DNA from: Chloropicon primus
Taxonomy: Eukaryota; Chlorophyta; Chloropicophyceae; Chloropicales; Chloropicaceae
Reading direction: 5' to 3'
Length of the DNA: 64,000 nucleotides
Assembly: GCA_023205875.1 (NCBI GenBank)
Contig: CP060769.1
Location: forward strand, 372,001 to 436,000
Part shown: positions 29,754 through 39,017 of the stretch, in pieces
Position numbering within the stretch: position 1 is the stretch's first letter
Layout: each line of letters begins with the position of its first letter
Translations under genes and position numbers: made by a program
The notes under the pieces: generated by a model
Told to the model about the DNA's origin: nothing
Seen by the model: the letters and a program-made list of their open reading frames with translations, nothing else
Databases searched by the model: none

Positions 29754-30230
29754 TTAGTCCAGCTTCTCCGCGGCTCCGTGCTCCTCGCCAATCGAAGTGA
29801 AGAGCGAAGGGAGCATCTTCTGAATGGAGAATGCGGGATTCAGGGAAGGGATCACTCCGACAACGGAGAAGCCCGAGTCCTTGGTGAGCTCTACCGGCAC
29901 GTCCGGGTCGACCTTGTAGACGGTGGTGTCCTGCTTGCACAGATAGAGCCCAACCGGATTCTCTGCAGCATCGGAGAGGAAGGTGAACTTGCTTGAGTTC
30001 TTGTAAGCCTCGCGGACGAATGCAGCCCATCCCTTGTAGAACGGCTTCTTGTTTCCTCCAGCCACTCCACGACAGAGCTCAGAGCGTCCCCCGTTGGTCT
30101 TGAGCTTGAACTTCGGCACTGGCTTGCTGGGAAGGAAAGCAGCAAGGGCTCCCTCCACCGGGGTCTCACTCCAATGAATGAAGAAGGCTCCTCCACTCGC
30201 CTCAGTGAATGTCAAGTACGCACTTGCCAT
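29754..30230 (-). CDS. Conserved-looking unknown protein
   Basis: 158 residues from the ATG at 30228-30230, after a GA-rich 5' UTR. It is compact and mixed alpha/beta by eye: ASAYLTFTEASGGAFFIHW, KPFYKGWAAFVREAYKNSSK, FTFLSDAAENPVGLYLCK, DSGFSVVGVIPSLNP. No signal or transit peptide is seen, so it is probably cytosolic. A sense-oriented copy of the recurrent element lies 108-136 bp upstream. No family assignment. Confidence 0.65.
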   Translation of the reverse strand: MASAYLTFTEASGGAFFIHWSETPVEGALAAFLPSKPVPKFKLKTNGGRSELCRGVAGGNKKPFYKGWAAFVREAYKNSSKFTFLSDAAENPVGLYLCKQDTTVYKVDPDVPVELTKDSGFSVVGVIPSLNPAFSIQKMLPSLFTSIGEEHGAAEKLD

Positions 30231-30337
30231 CGTCTCTCTCTCCCTCTCCCTCTCTCTCTCTCTCAACTGCAGCTGCAAACCCAAACCCAAAGATGTCAGT
30301 GTTTTGTCGATTTCATCCTCACCTTGGCGCCGATTGG

Positions 30338-30366
30338 TTCAAGTGAGGGCTCCTTCGAAAGATCGC
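30338..30366 (-). promoter_or_regulatory. Recurrent upstream element before the 158-residue gene
   Basis: On the minus strand it reads GATCTTTCGAAGGAGCCCTC followed by ACTTGAACC, matching the forms found near 40,798 and 56,701. Confidence 0.5.
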
Positions 30367-30540
30367 GATAGGATGCATTTGAATCTTTCTAGTTCAGTCC
30401 CATCCCTCCTCCCTTCCGTCTTCCACCTCACGACTCATCACTCACCTCTTCCTCTCTTTTGGCCCCACCCCTTTGACCTCTTGTCCATGGGTTCAGCGGA
30501 CTCGTCGGAGGAGACAGAGAGAGAGGGAGAGAGAGGGAGA

Positions 30541-30731
30541 GAGCGCCATCGCCGAGGAGGAGGGGAGAGGAGGGAGAAGGAGAGGCAAGATCGGGAATAT
30601 TCATCTTCTCAGCTTTCGTTTGATACCTCACTTGAGGGGATTGGCGTGTCGGAAGCGAGTGCCATCGCCGAGGAGGAGGGGAGAGGAGGGAGAAGGAGAG
30701 GCAAGAGGAGGAATAATCATCTTCTCAGCTT
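30541..30731 (+). repeat. 126-bp block (copy A) plus partial tandem copy before the FAD monooxygenase
   Basis: 30541-30666 is identical at 124 of 126 positions to 34456-34581 in front of the alpha/beta hydrolase gene. A second, partial copy follows at about 30658-30731. The block carries CTTTCGTTTGATACCTCACT (from 30613) followed by TGAGG. It lies 97 bp before the monooxygenase ATG. In-frame ATGs inside this region (for example 30487) fall in repeat sequence and were not used as start. Confidence 0.85.
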
Positions 30732-30762
30732 CGCGGAGGGCAAAAGCCTGAGCAGCGCATCG

Positions 30763-32058
30763 ATGAGCTTCAGGCGGGGGTTGAAGCGGGGGTTGAGTGG
30801 TGGAGCCGTAAAGCGAAGCCTGGACCCGAGGTTGCAGCAGAGACCGAGAGCGACGGCCTCGAGCGCCGGGTGTGGAGCCGGAGCCGCAGAGGTCATCATC
30901 GCGGGGGGTGGGCCTGCAGGCTTGTTTTCGTCTTTCCTTCTGGCGAGAGCGGGGATCAAGAGCACTGTTTTGGAGAAAGCAGAACGCACAGAGGACTACT
31001 CCTCTCGCTCTTATACAATCGTGCTGAACGAGCGAGGAAAAGGCGCCCTACTTTCGGGAAGTCCGCTCTTCTCGAAGCTGCTCGAAGCTGGATCCGAGCG
31101 ACGCTTCGTTTACATGATCGACGGCAGAACGGGGTCAGAAAGCAAAATACCCAAGAACCCTCCCGGCGTTGGCTTCACGAGACCGCAATTGGTGCGCCTT
31201 CTTGAAGCCGAGGTGGAAGGGGAGCCGCTGGTTAAGCTTTCGCGAGGGTCAGGCGTTACCGCAGTGACAGAGTCCGCCGACACTGGCTTCCTGCGAGTCC
31301 ATCTCGACGATGGCAGCGAATTAAAGGCGACCCACGTCATCGGCTGCGATGGGAAGTGGAGCAAGGTCCGCCAGTCTCTTCCATCCTTCCGAGGTGCGGC
31401 TGAGATCACCTCGGTTCCTTCCTTTGGCGTCCATGCCACCACCGATGCTCCCAAAGGATGGAGCAGAGACGGAACCCACGTCATCAAGGGCTCATCCGAC
31501 TTGTTCTACGTCATTGCCTCGCTCCTTCCAGGAGACAGGAGGAGCCTCACCATCGTGTGCAAAGAAAAGATTGCGCAGACGCATCCTTGGTTGAGACCTG
31601 CCGAGGTGGATGGCCCAGCTGCAGAGAATTGGGAGGGAGACTGCGCCGAGCCGGAATTCAAGCTGCTCGAGCGCCTGGAAGGCCTGCTGAGGGATGAATT
31701 GCCGGCCTTTGACATTGGTGCCGGGCTGCGAGGGGGCCACATCAACCGCCGGGCTTCGTGGCTCAGGTGGAAGGGTGAGGAGGTCACTTTCTCTTCAGAG
31801 GGGGGCAGAGTGGCTCTGATCGGGGACGCCGCTCATGCAATGACGGCATCCGTGGGCGAGGGCTGCAACTGTGCGTTGGAGAGCGCCGCGAGGCTGGCGG
31901 AGGCGGTCGTCGCGGAGATGAAAGCAGAGGCCAGTGAGACCTGCTCCGCAAGTGCGATGAGCAAAGCCTTTGTGTCCTACGGTCTGGCAAGGCCTGGAGA
32001 GGTGGTACCTGTCCAAGAGATGTCTGCGACGAGGAATGGCTGGAAGAAGGAGATCTAG
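30763..32058 (+). CDS. FAD-dependent monooxygenase (kynurenine 3-monooxygenase-like)
   Basis: 431 residues. After a basic leader of about 45 residues comes the FAD-binding Rossmann motif VIIAGGGPAGLFSSFLLARA, then KSTVLEKAE. The middle strand HVIGCDGKWSKVRQ is the DG motif. The second FAD motif is ALIGDAAHAMTASVGEGCNC, followed by ALESAARLAEAV. This order is that of class A aromatic hydroxylases, and the GEGCN stretch resembles kynurenine 3-monooxygenase. The substrate is not certain. There is no C-terminal membrane anchor. The leader may be mitochondrial or plastidial. Confidence 0.8.
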   Translation: MSFRRGLKRGLSGGAVKRSLDPRLQQRPRATASSAGCGAGAAEVIIAGGGPAGLFSSFLLARAGIKSTVLEKAERTEDYSSRSYTIVLNERGKGALLSGSPLFSKLLEAGSERRFVYMIDGRTGSESKIPKNPPGVGFTRPQLVRLLEAEVEGEPLVKLSRGSGVTAVTESADTGFLRVHLDDGSELKATHVIGCDGKWSKVRQSLPSFRGAAEITSVPSFGVHATTDAPKGWSRDGTHVIKGSSDLFYVIASLLPGDRRSLTIVCKEKIAQTHPWLRPAEVDGPAAENWEGDCAEPEFKLLERLEGLLRDELPAFDIGAGLRGGHINRRASWLRWKGEEVTFSSEGGRVALIGDAAHAMTASVGEGCNCALESAARLAEAVVAEMKAEASETCSASAMSKAFVSYGLARPGEVVPVQEMSATRNGWKKEI

Positions 32059-32183
32059 AACGACCCAGGAGAGAATTGCCAGAGGAGGGAGTTGGGCAAG
32101 GTAAAGGCGCGAAAAAACTTACATCTTGGGAACAAAAAAACTTCCTTTACCTTCTCTTGTGATTGTCATTGAGCAAGCGCTTC

Positions 32184-34175
32184 TCAGTTGCTCCCAGGCT
32201 CATCTGCGGTGCCTTCTGGCTCCTCCGCCTCCGCCTTGGACTCCGGCTGGTTTGGCTAAAGAAAAGATGGAATTAGAGAGAGTCAGTAACTGTGAAGAGC
32301 GAAGCCAAAAAGAAAAACTTACTGTGATGGGCATATCGGCACGGATCACGTAGTAGTCAGATCCCCAGGGCACGTAGTCCTTCATGCGCTTGCTCAGGCC
32401 AATGTGCCAGGCGGGCGTCACCTAGGAAGAAAAAGAGGGAAGGGAGTTAATCAGCACCACCGAAATTTAGAGAGAAGAAGGGTGGTTCCACTGCTTACCA
32501 GGTTGCTCACGGGGACTTCCTGGAGGATGGCTGCTTGAGCGTTCGCTGTCGCGTTCACGCGCGCTCCGTGGTCCTCGACTGTAGAGAGCTCATCCAAAAT
32601 CTCCTGCACGGTGGTTGAGTTGAAGCACCCCATGTTCTTGCCTCCGTCGCCGCGGAAGAAGGCGTTAAGGAACCAGCCAGGATCCCCCGCTGGCAGAGTG
32701 TGCTGCGCCCACATCAACACTGGTGAGAGAAAAAAGGGAGGGAAGGGTCAGCCAAGCAACCTTGTCAGAGAACAGAGTGCGCACTTACTGTCAAAGTCAC
32801 CCTCGTCGATGATTTCCTGCGTCTCGGACCAATCGTCCCCAGTAAGAACTTTTTCCACTGTGATACCAAGGCCTTCGAGTGTATCTTGAATCACGGGCTG
32901 CATGATGACCAGCCCAGGCCTGTGAGGGTAAGCCACGAGCTTGACCTTGAGTTCCTCGCCTTGGGCATTTGTGCGCTTGCCGCTTGGCGAGACCTTCCAC
33001 CCGGCCTCGTCCAGGAGCTCCTCAGCACCGGTCTTGTCTTCGTCCGCACCCAGCCCAAGGGACTCAGAGAAATAGGGTGTTCCCTGGGGGAACAAGCTGC
33101 GGGTTCCCTTGCCTCCCTGAAGAGCCTGAGACAGCGCGTTGCGGGAGATTGCCTAGAAAGAGAGAGAGAGGGAAGAGGTTGGTCAGCGTGGCTGAAATTT
33201 AGGGAGAAGAAGGGTAGTGAATCTTCACCTTGTCGATGGCCTCCCTCACGCGCACGTCTGCCATATTGTTCTTGCAAAGGTTGTAAAAGACCATGTAGTG
33301 ATAGCCGACTTCAAAGGACTTGATTCCGACGTCGTCCTTCTTCCTCAAATCCGCCAGCGTATCCACGGGAAGATGAAATGCCACGTCGACTTGCCCCAGC
33401 TCCAATGCGGCGGCCAATGCATCTCCGTCCTGAAACTTCTTCAAGGTGATTTCTTGGCGCTCGTCCGCTCCGGGGTAGTGCACGTTGGGAACCAAATCGA
33501 TGTGGTCGTCCTCCACGAAGTTCTAGCCGAAATAAAACCCAACCCAAAGAAAGAAATGCGCGAGACCAAGTCAGTTTCAGTCAAGCAGGCAAAACCACCC
33601 CCTCCCGCTGCTGCACACTGTGAACTCACCTCCACGGCGTACGGCCCAGTGAAGACAAAGGTGGGCTCGAAGCCCGTGTCGTCCACGTAGTATATCGGGA
33701 AGGCCCACTCCGCGAGAACAGAGTCCATGATGTGGGTGGGCTGAGTGGACTCGATCCGGACGGTGAGGTCATCGATCGCTTCGGCTTTGAGGTCGGAACC
33801 CAACGAGGACTGCGCCGAGGGATTGAGGGTGTTCATCTCCGTCAAGGCTTTGGCCACGAGGTCGGCGGTGACGGGAGTCCCGTCCGAGAACTTGTACCCG
33901 TCCTTGAGCATCACGTCCCACACCTGATCAGATACTTTTTGGACAGACGAGGCGACCTGAGGGACGATCTCGCCCATTTCGTCCACTGTGAACAACTTCT
34001 CCGCGATTCCGTGGGACACGAGCGACCACGCAGTTGAATCAAGTGTCGCGTTCGTCGATCCCGCCATGAAGGTCTTTCCGACGACTATGGCGTCGTCCTT
34101 GGCAGCCTGGGAGGATCCAGTCAGGATCGACAAGCAAAGGAGAAGGACGATCGCGTGTGCCCTCCAAGTCATCAT
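32184..34175 (-). CDS. Bacterial-type ABC-transporter solute-binding protein (SBP_bac_5, peptide/nickel family)
   Basis: Six exons: 33630-34175, 33229-33522, 32789-33152, 32499-32719, 32323-32421 and 32184-32255 (1596 nt, 531 residues). A signal peptide (AIVVLLLCLSILTGSSQA-like, residues 7-24) precedes AKDDAIVVGKTF. The DppA/OppA/NikA fold is recognisable: YKFSDGTPVTADLVAKAL, NLCKNNMADVRVREAIDKAI, ELLDEAGWKVS, LKVKLVAYPHRPG, FDMLMWAQHTLPAGDP. In bacteria such proteins deliver peptides or metal chelates to a permease; no permease gene lies nearby. Introns of 67-107 nt all keep frame. Introns 2 and 4 are alike (see findings). TGTAA follows the stop by 60 nt. Likely transfer from bacteria, then intron gain; the location would be secretory or vacuolar. 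Confidence 0.85.
32422..32498 (-). repeat. Intron 4 of the solute-binding gene, introner-like
   Basis: 77 nt. It shares with intron 2 of the same gene (33153-33228, 76 nt) the word CCCTTCTTCTCYCTAAATTTC, a GCTGA branch region and a similar pyrimidine tract, over nearly the whole length. Confidence 0.6.
33153..33228 (-). repeat. Intron 2 of the solute-binding gene, introner-like
   Basis: 76 nt; the partner of intron 4 (32422-32498). The shared core corresponds to about 33194-33216 here and 32461-32483 there. Confidence 0.6.
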
Positions 34176-34417
34176 GATGGATCGTGAGAGAGAGAGAGAG
34201 AAAGAAAAAGAGAAAGAAAGAGAAAGAGAAAGTGGTTCTCGGATTGTTGCGGTGCTAGGGCGTCAGCGTCCGTTCGAAAAGTGATGCGGATTGCGCTAGA
34301 TGTGTTCGCCTCCTGCCTTGCCGAAGACCTCGCGTTACGATGACGATGATGATGTAACGCACGAGGTGAATGCGTGTAAAAAACGGAACACTCAAAAAAC
34401 GAAAGCGAGGAGCGAGA

Positions 34418-34450
<33 letters not shown>

Positions 34451-34604
34451 GAAGGGAGCGCCATCGCCGAGTAGGAGGGGAGAGGAGGGAGAAGGAGAGG
34501 CAAGATCGGGAATACTCATCTTCTCAGCTTTCGTTTGATACCTCACTTGAGGGGATTGGCGTGTCGGAAGCGAGTGCCATCAAGGAAACAGCAGGGCTTG
34601 AGTG
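34176..34604 (+). repeat. 126-bp block (copy B) before the alpha/beta hydrolase
   Basis: 34456-34581 is copy B of the block at 30541-30666 (two differences) and ends 24 bp before the hydrolase ATG. The recurrent element lies at 34524-34554. Upstream, 34184-34232 and 34418-34450 are GA-rich. No other gene is seen between the two divergent start codons. Confidence 0.85.
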
Positions 34605-35549
34605 ATGACTCGAAGGAGAGTATTTCTGGCGGCAGAGAGGGGTGCTCGCCTCGCGTGCGAGTCCTTACCGAGTACCTCTAGTGCTGCACAGGAAGCGAGC
34701 TATTGGTTCTTCACTCACGGGATCCTGGGCTCGGCGAGGAACTGGAAAAGTTTTGCCAAAAAGTTTGCAGAGAGAGCAGAGGCCAAGCTCCACAAGCCGG
34801 TGGTGTGCAAGCTCATCGACATTCGGTGCCATGGTGCCAGCTCGGCAAGCACGGCAATGGATGGACCGCACAACATGGCCAACGCTGCGAGGGACTTCGT
34901 TTGGACCATTGACGCGGAGCTCGGAGGGAAAGGCCGCGTCGACGGTTTGGTGGGGCACTCTCTGGGCGGGAAGGTCGTCCTTCGGTACCTGCAAGAGCTG
35001 AAAGGGATGGAGCAAGGCAAGGAAGCCGTGGATTCAGTCTCTCGGCTTGTTCCTCGATCCACTTGGATCCTGGACTCCTTGCCAACTACAGCGAGAGGCG
35101 GCCTCGTGGGGGACACGGAGGCTATCATCGCCCAAGTCGCCCAAGTGGACCTGTCGGGCTTCGCCAAGCAGTCTGAAGTGTTGAAGCACCTTGAGGCCAA
35201 GGGTATTGCGACGCCTATTGCGATGTGGCTCTGCTCGAGCTTGGTCAAGGAGGGCGAAGCGCTGGATTGGAAATTCGACATCGCTGGCTGCAGAGAACTG
35301 TTTCAGTCGTTCAAGGAGGAAGACCTCATGCCGGTCGTGAGGGATCCTCCGAGGGGGACGTCGTTGCACTTTGTCAAAGCCGAAAGGAGCTCCAGGCTCG
35401 AAAGGGAGGTCGGGGAGGAGCTCCGGGCGCTGTGCGAGAATTCTGTGCACCCTCTCAAGCTGCACGTGTTGGAGAACGCGGGTCACTGGCTTCACGTCGA
35501 CAATCCAAAGGGGCTGCTGGACATGATGGCAGGAAGCCTGAAACCTTAG
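34605..35549 (+). CDS. Alpha/beta hydrolase, ABHD11-like
   Basis: 314 residues from ATG 34605. A short leader (MTRRRVFLAAERGARLACES) suggests organelle import. The core has the oxyanion loop FFTHGILGSARNWKSFA, the strand KLIDIRCHGASS, the nucleophile elbow GHSLGGKVVLRYL and the C-terminal histidine in ENAGHWLHVDNPKGL. HGILGSARNW and the overall length match the ABHD11/YbfF esterase group. ABHD11 is mitochondrial in animals. The substrate here is unknown. Confidence 0.85.
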   Translation: MTRRRVFLAAERGARLACESLPSTSSAAQEASYWFFTHGILGSARNWKSFAKKFAERAEAKLHKPVVCKLIDIRCHGASSASTAMDGPHNMANAARDFVWTIDAELGGKGRVDGLVGHSLGGKVVLRYLQELKGMEQGKEAVDSVSRLVPRSTWILDSLPTTARGGLVGDTEAIIAQVAQVDLSGFAKQSEVLKHLEAKGIATPIAMWLCSSLVKEGEALDWKFDIAGCRELFQSFKEEDLMPVVRDPPRGTSLHFVKAERSSRLEREVGEELRALCENSVHPLKLHVLENAGHWLHVDNPKGLLDMMAGSLKP

Positions 35550-35612
35550 TGGCGACCCGTCTGATTCACAAAGCTACATTACTGCTGTACAAGATAGATT
35601 ATGCCGTTCAGT

Positions 35613-36623
35613 TCACACGCCATCGAAGCCGTCGAAAGACGCGTAGCCTTCGCTCTCAAGCTCCAAGGCGAGCTCAGCACCTCCGGTCTTGATGCATCGC
35701 CCGTCCTTCATGATGTGCACGTAGTCGGGCTTGATGTAGTTCAAGAGGCGCTGGTAGTGCGTGATCAGGATGACCGACATGTCCTTCTTCTTTCTCCTCA
35801 GCTTGTTCAAGGCGTCCGCGACGTTCTTCAACGCGTCGATGTCCAATCCAGAGTCGACCTCATCCATGATTGCGAGGTCAGAGTCCATGACCGCCAGCTG
35901 CAGCACCTCGTTCCTCTTCCTCTCTCCACCGCTGAAGCCTTCGTTGACGTTCCTGCTGAGGAACTTTGGGTCGATGTCCAGCTCCTGGAGGATCGGAGTC
36001 ACGTGGCCGTAGAACTCCAGCGGGTCGAGCTCAGTCTCCCCGAGGGCCGCCCTCCTAGCGTTGCACGCGAGCCTCAGGAAGTCCGTGTTGTTCACCCCAG
36101 GAACCTCGACGGGGTACTGGAAGCTAAGGAAGAGGCCGGCGTGGGACCTCTCCTCCGGCTCCAGCTCGAGCAGGTTCCCTCCCTTGTACGTCACGCTTCC
36201 GCCATCGACCTTGTAATCCGGGTGCCCGACCAACACCTTGCTCAAGGTCGACTTCCCGCAGCCGTTCTGCCCCATAATCGCATGAACCTCCCCTCTGTTT
36301 ATCCGCAGGTTCAAGCCCTTGAGTATGCTCTTGTCATCGATGGACGCCTCCAATCCCGACACTTCCAGCACACATCCATTCGCACCACCTGCTTCCTCCG
36401 TTGTCGCCGCCACGCGACACTTCCTCCGCCTCCTCCTCTCCGAGCAGCGGGAGCAACAACTCCCACATCCTCCTCCTCCTGCTTCCTGCATCGGAGCTGT
36501 CACACCTTTCCTCATGCCAAACGCAGGGATGCCGATGCCGATGCCCCTCCTCGTCGAGGTCCCCACTGTCGCTCTCGGTGTCCTCGCCATCGACGGACGC
36601 ATCCCTCTCGCCGTGCTCGCCAT
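35613..36623 (-). CDS. sufC: SufC, Fe-S cluster assembly ABC ATPase, plastid-type
   Basis: 336 residues. About 75 residues of basic, Ser/Cys/Gly-rich leader precede the ATPase starting at CVLEVSGLEA. Walker A is GQNGCGKST (about 118-126), the signature FSGGERKRNEVLQL and Walker B LAIMDEVDSGLDIDAL; LSFQYPVEVPGV and HYQRLLNYIKPDYVHIM are typical SufC stretches. With SufB and SufD it forms the scaffold for Fe-S clusters in plastids. A nuclear sufC is usual for the green lineage, whereas red-type plastids generally keep it in the plastid genome. No hydrophobic signal peptide; the first in-frame ATG is at 36623. Confidence 0.93.
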   Translation of the reverse strand: MASTARGMRPSMARTPRATVGTSTRRGIGIGIPAFGMRKGVTAPMQEAGGGGCGSCCSRCSERRRRRKCRVAATTEEAGGANGCVLEVSGLEASIDDKSILKGLNLRINRGEVHAIMGQNGCGKSTLSKVLVGHPDYKVDGGSVTYKGGNLLELEPEERSHAGLFLSFQYPVEVPGVNNTDFLRLACNARRAALGETELDPLEFYGHVTPILQELDIDPKFLSRNVNEGFSGGERKRNEVLQLAVMDSDLAIMDEVDSGLDIDALKNVADALNKLRRKKKDMSVILITHYQRLLNYIKPDYVHIMKDGRCIKTGGAELALELESEGYASFDGFDGV

Positions 36624-37238
36624 CCTCAACGCCAAACCGAGGAAAGGATCGGGAAAGGGAATGAGAATAAGAATGAAAATCCACAAGCTTCACAAGCTTC
36701 GCTATTCTTTCTCCGCGGAGGAAGAAGTGAGGACAAGGTGAAGGGCGAAGGGAGGATTCCTTTGCGTTGTGGTTGTGCCGCTGGTTCCTCGTGTCGTGGT
36801 GTGCGGTGCCTCCGTTGCCGTGGCCCTCGCTCCGCTCGCCTCGCTTTTGCTCTCGCCGCCTTGAGTTTATGGATAGGGGTTACTTCCAAAGCGAAAGGAG
36901 GAGGATGGAGATGATGATTCCAAGGAGGTCTCACTCACTTGAGGAGGAAGGGAGTGATGGATGGATGGATAGGATTGCACTGTCCCCTTCTTCTTCCTCC
37001 TCCTCCTCCTTATTATTATTCCAAGGAGGTCTCACTCACTTGAGGAGGAAGGGAGTGATGGATGGATGGATAGGATTGCACTGTCCCCTTCTTCTTCCTC
37101 CTCCTCCTCCTTATTATTATTCCAAGGAGGTCTCACTCACTTGAGGAGGAGTGGTGGTAATGGTGGTGCGAAGTGACAGGTGGTTATAACACACCACCAC
37201 ACCAATCAATCAATCTATATGCTATGCTATGCTGTTCT
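36624..37238. repeat. 102-bp tandem repeat upstream of sufC
   Basis: Copies start at 36919, 37021 and 37122 (the last partial, to about 37154). Each unit begins CCAAGGAGGTCTCACTCACT followed by TGAGGAGG, again the CACTTGA half of the recurrent element, and contains a (GGAT)n run and a (CTT/CCT)n run. It lies between the sufC start and the WD40 3' end. No gene is seen. Confidence 0.9.
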
Positions 37239-38447
37239 TTAGATACACTTGAGGCACATGGGTTTCGTCCTGACGTACCAGGGGGTGCCGAAAAAACCCG
37301 TTTGACCTCCGGCAGCGAGGAAGAGGGCCTCCTCGCTGTTGCCAGGTAGCAGGACGAAGTCCACTGAGTGGAAGGGGTAGCCCTTCTTCTCGAACAGGCC
37401 CTTGGGCTCAGGCGACCTCGATGGTCCCGTCTCCATCATGGCCTTCGTGTCCCACAACTTGACGGAGGAGTCGCTCGAGCACGTCAGGAGCATGGTCCCC
37501 ACCGCAAGGCAGTCAAAGATGGTCCCTCGGTGGGCCCTCCACGAGTACCTGGACACGATCTGGCCCTTCTCCTTGCTCTCCAGGATGTCTATGACGTGAG
37601 CGGTGCCGTCACCGCAGCAGATGACGAGCTCCTTTTGCTTCTCCCCGAACCTCATCCAGCCCAAGCAGCTCACCGGCACGTTCAGCGGGCCGATCATTTG
37701 CTCCCACGTCTCCGCGCTCGAGAACTTCAAAATCCTGACCGTGCCGTCACTGCAAGCCGCCACGATCCTGTTCCCGTCCACCGCGATGTCAAAAACATCC
37801 ACGAGCTTGTTTGGGTTCCTGGGGCCACCGTATGCGGTCCCGCGCAAGTCCAAAGTCTTCGTCAGAAGCACCTGGGACCCCGTGCCTCCCCCATCGCCCT
37901 CCGCCCCCCGCAGCACCTCGTCCAGCCCCCAGAACAGGATCTGATTCCCGCTGCAAGTGACCAGGACGTCCGATTCGCCCTCGCAGCCTATGACGCTCCC
38001 CGTCTTGAATATCGCCTTGTACACGTGGTCCTTGTGCACGAGCCTGCCAGCCACTCGAGGCGGAGCGTCGTCGAGGGCGTCGGCGTCCACCGACCAAAGC
38101 ACCACTGTGTTGTCCGCCCCGCAGCTTGCCAGGGTCTTCCCATCATCCGACCACGACACCGAGAGGCACTCCTCGTCGTGGGCCTTGAGCACGTGCAGGA
38201 GCTTGATCTTCCGATCCAGGCCCTCGCTCCTCCACAGGCGGACCGTCTTGTCCTCCGAGCCAGTCGCGATGAGTACGAAGCTGCTTGCTCCTTCCTCATC
38301 CCTCTTCCTCTTCCCCTCGAACACTCTGCTGCATCTGCAGGAGAAGATCCGTTCGTTGTGCCCGAGAACTTGCTGTGTCGAGGCCACTTCGCTCAGCAGG
38401 CCCTCCACCGCGCCACTCGCCCGTCCTCTCCACTCCTCCTTCACCAT
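37239..38447 (-). CDS. WD40-repeat protein
   Basis: 402 residues from ATG 38447. At least six WD repeats are visible, with ends such as LIATGSEDKTVRLW, LASCGADNTVVLW, LVTCSGNQILFW, VAACSDGTVRIL, VICCGDGTAHVI and LTCSSDSSVKLWD. They should form a propeller used as a protein-interaction platform. Insertions near residues 50 and 200 are charged and Gly-rich. No signature lets me name the complex it belongs to. Confidence 0.8.
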   Translation of the reverse strand: MVKEEWRGRASGAVEGLLSEVASTQQVLGHNERIFSCRCSRVFEGKRKRDEEGASSFVLIATGSEDKTVRLWRSEGLDRKIKLLHVLKAHDEECLSVSWSDDGKTLASCGADNTVVLWSVDADALDDAPPRVAGRLVHKDHVYKAIFKTGSVIGCEGESDVLVTCSGNQILFWGLDEVLRGAEGDGGGTGSQVLLTKTLDLRGTAYGGPRNPNKLVDVFDIAVDGNRIVAACSDGTVRILKFSSAETWEQMIGPLNVPVSCLGWMRFGEKQKELVICCGDGTAHVIDILESKEKGQIVSRYSWRAHRGTIFDCLAVGTMLLTCSSDSSVKLWDTKAMMETGPSRSPEPKGLFEKKGYPFHSVDFVLLPGNSEEALFLAAGGQTGFFGTPWYVRTKPMCLKCI

Positions 38448-39017
38448 TCCCAACTCCCAACTCGACTCAACTCAATCAAACCAAGCGTTCCTCGTCGCAA
38501 TCCTCACCGATTGGCTCAAACAAAGTACCAAACGAAAGATCGCGAGGAGAAGATTCCCGTGACGATGTCCTCCACCACCGTCTCTGTCCTCCTCGTCCAC
38601 GACACCCCCTTCAATCAGCAAAGTCTCGACACAGGTTTCCCGTCATCAAGATGGATGCCAGCGCCAACCTCTCCGACGACTCCGTGCGTCGACTCGTTCG
38701 AGTGAGCACTCTTTCGAAAGATCGTGACGAGAGGCTTCGCGTGGTATTCCTTCCGAACTCCTCCAGCTCGCTCCTCGGACCCAGCTTCCTCGAAACTGAC
38801 GAGGCTTTCCAGTTTTGGCGGGAATGAATGATGATGAGAGATGCTGTCAGACGAAAGAGAAAGTTTTGACGTTCTGCTGCTATGGACGATGAGGGACTCT
38901 ACGCTGCGAGGCGGAGACCAGCATGAACTGGGCCTCGATGACGCCGACGGAAGTTTTCTTTTGCTCTTTTCTTTTCAACAAGCATCAAGCCTTCGCCCCT
39001 TTCAAGAATTATTGTTA
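38448..39017. promoter_or_regulatory. WD40 upstream region with recurrent elements and an E2F-like site
   Basis: At 38511-38545, minus strand, lies CTTTCGTTTGGTACTTTG, about 70-95 bp before the WD40 ATG. At 38700-38730, minus strand, lies CGATCTTTCGAAAGAGTGCT followed by CACTCGAAC. TTTTGGCGGGAA at 38813-38824 matches the E2F consensus. A 58-codon open frame at 38651 was not accepted as a gene. Confidence 0.5.

Noticed and set aside
30487-30762. N-terminal extension of the FAD monooxygenase from an upstream in-frame ATG
   Set aside because: The added residues come from GA-rich and duplicated 5'-flank sequence that is also found before an unrelated gene.
38651-38827. 58-codon open frame
   Set aside because: It contains a copy of the recurrent upstream element and an E2F word and has no homology; more likely regulatory.
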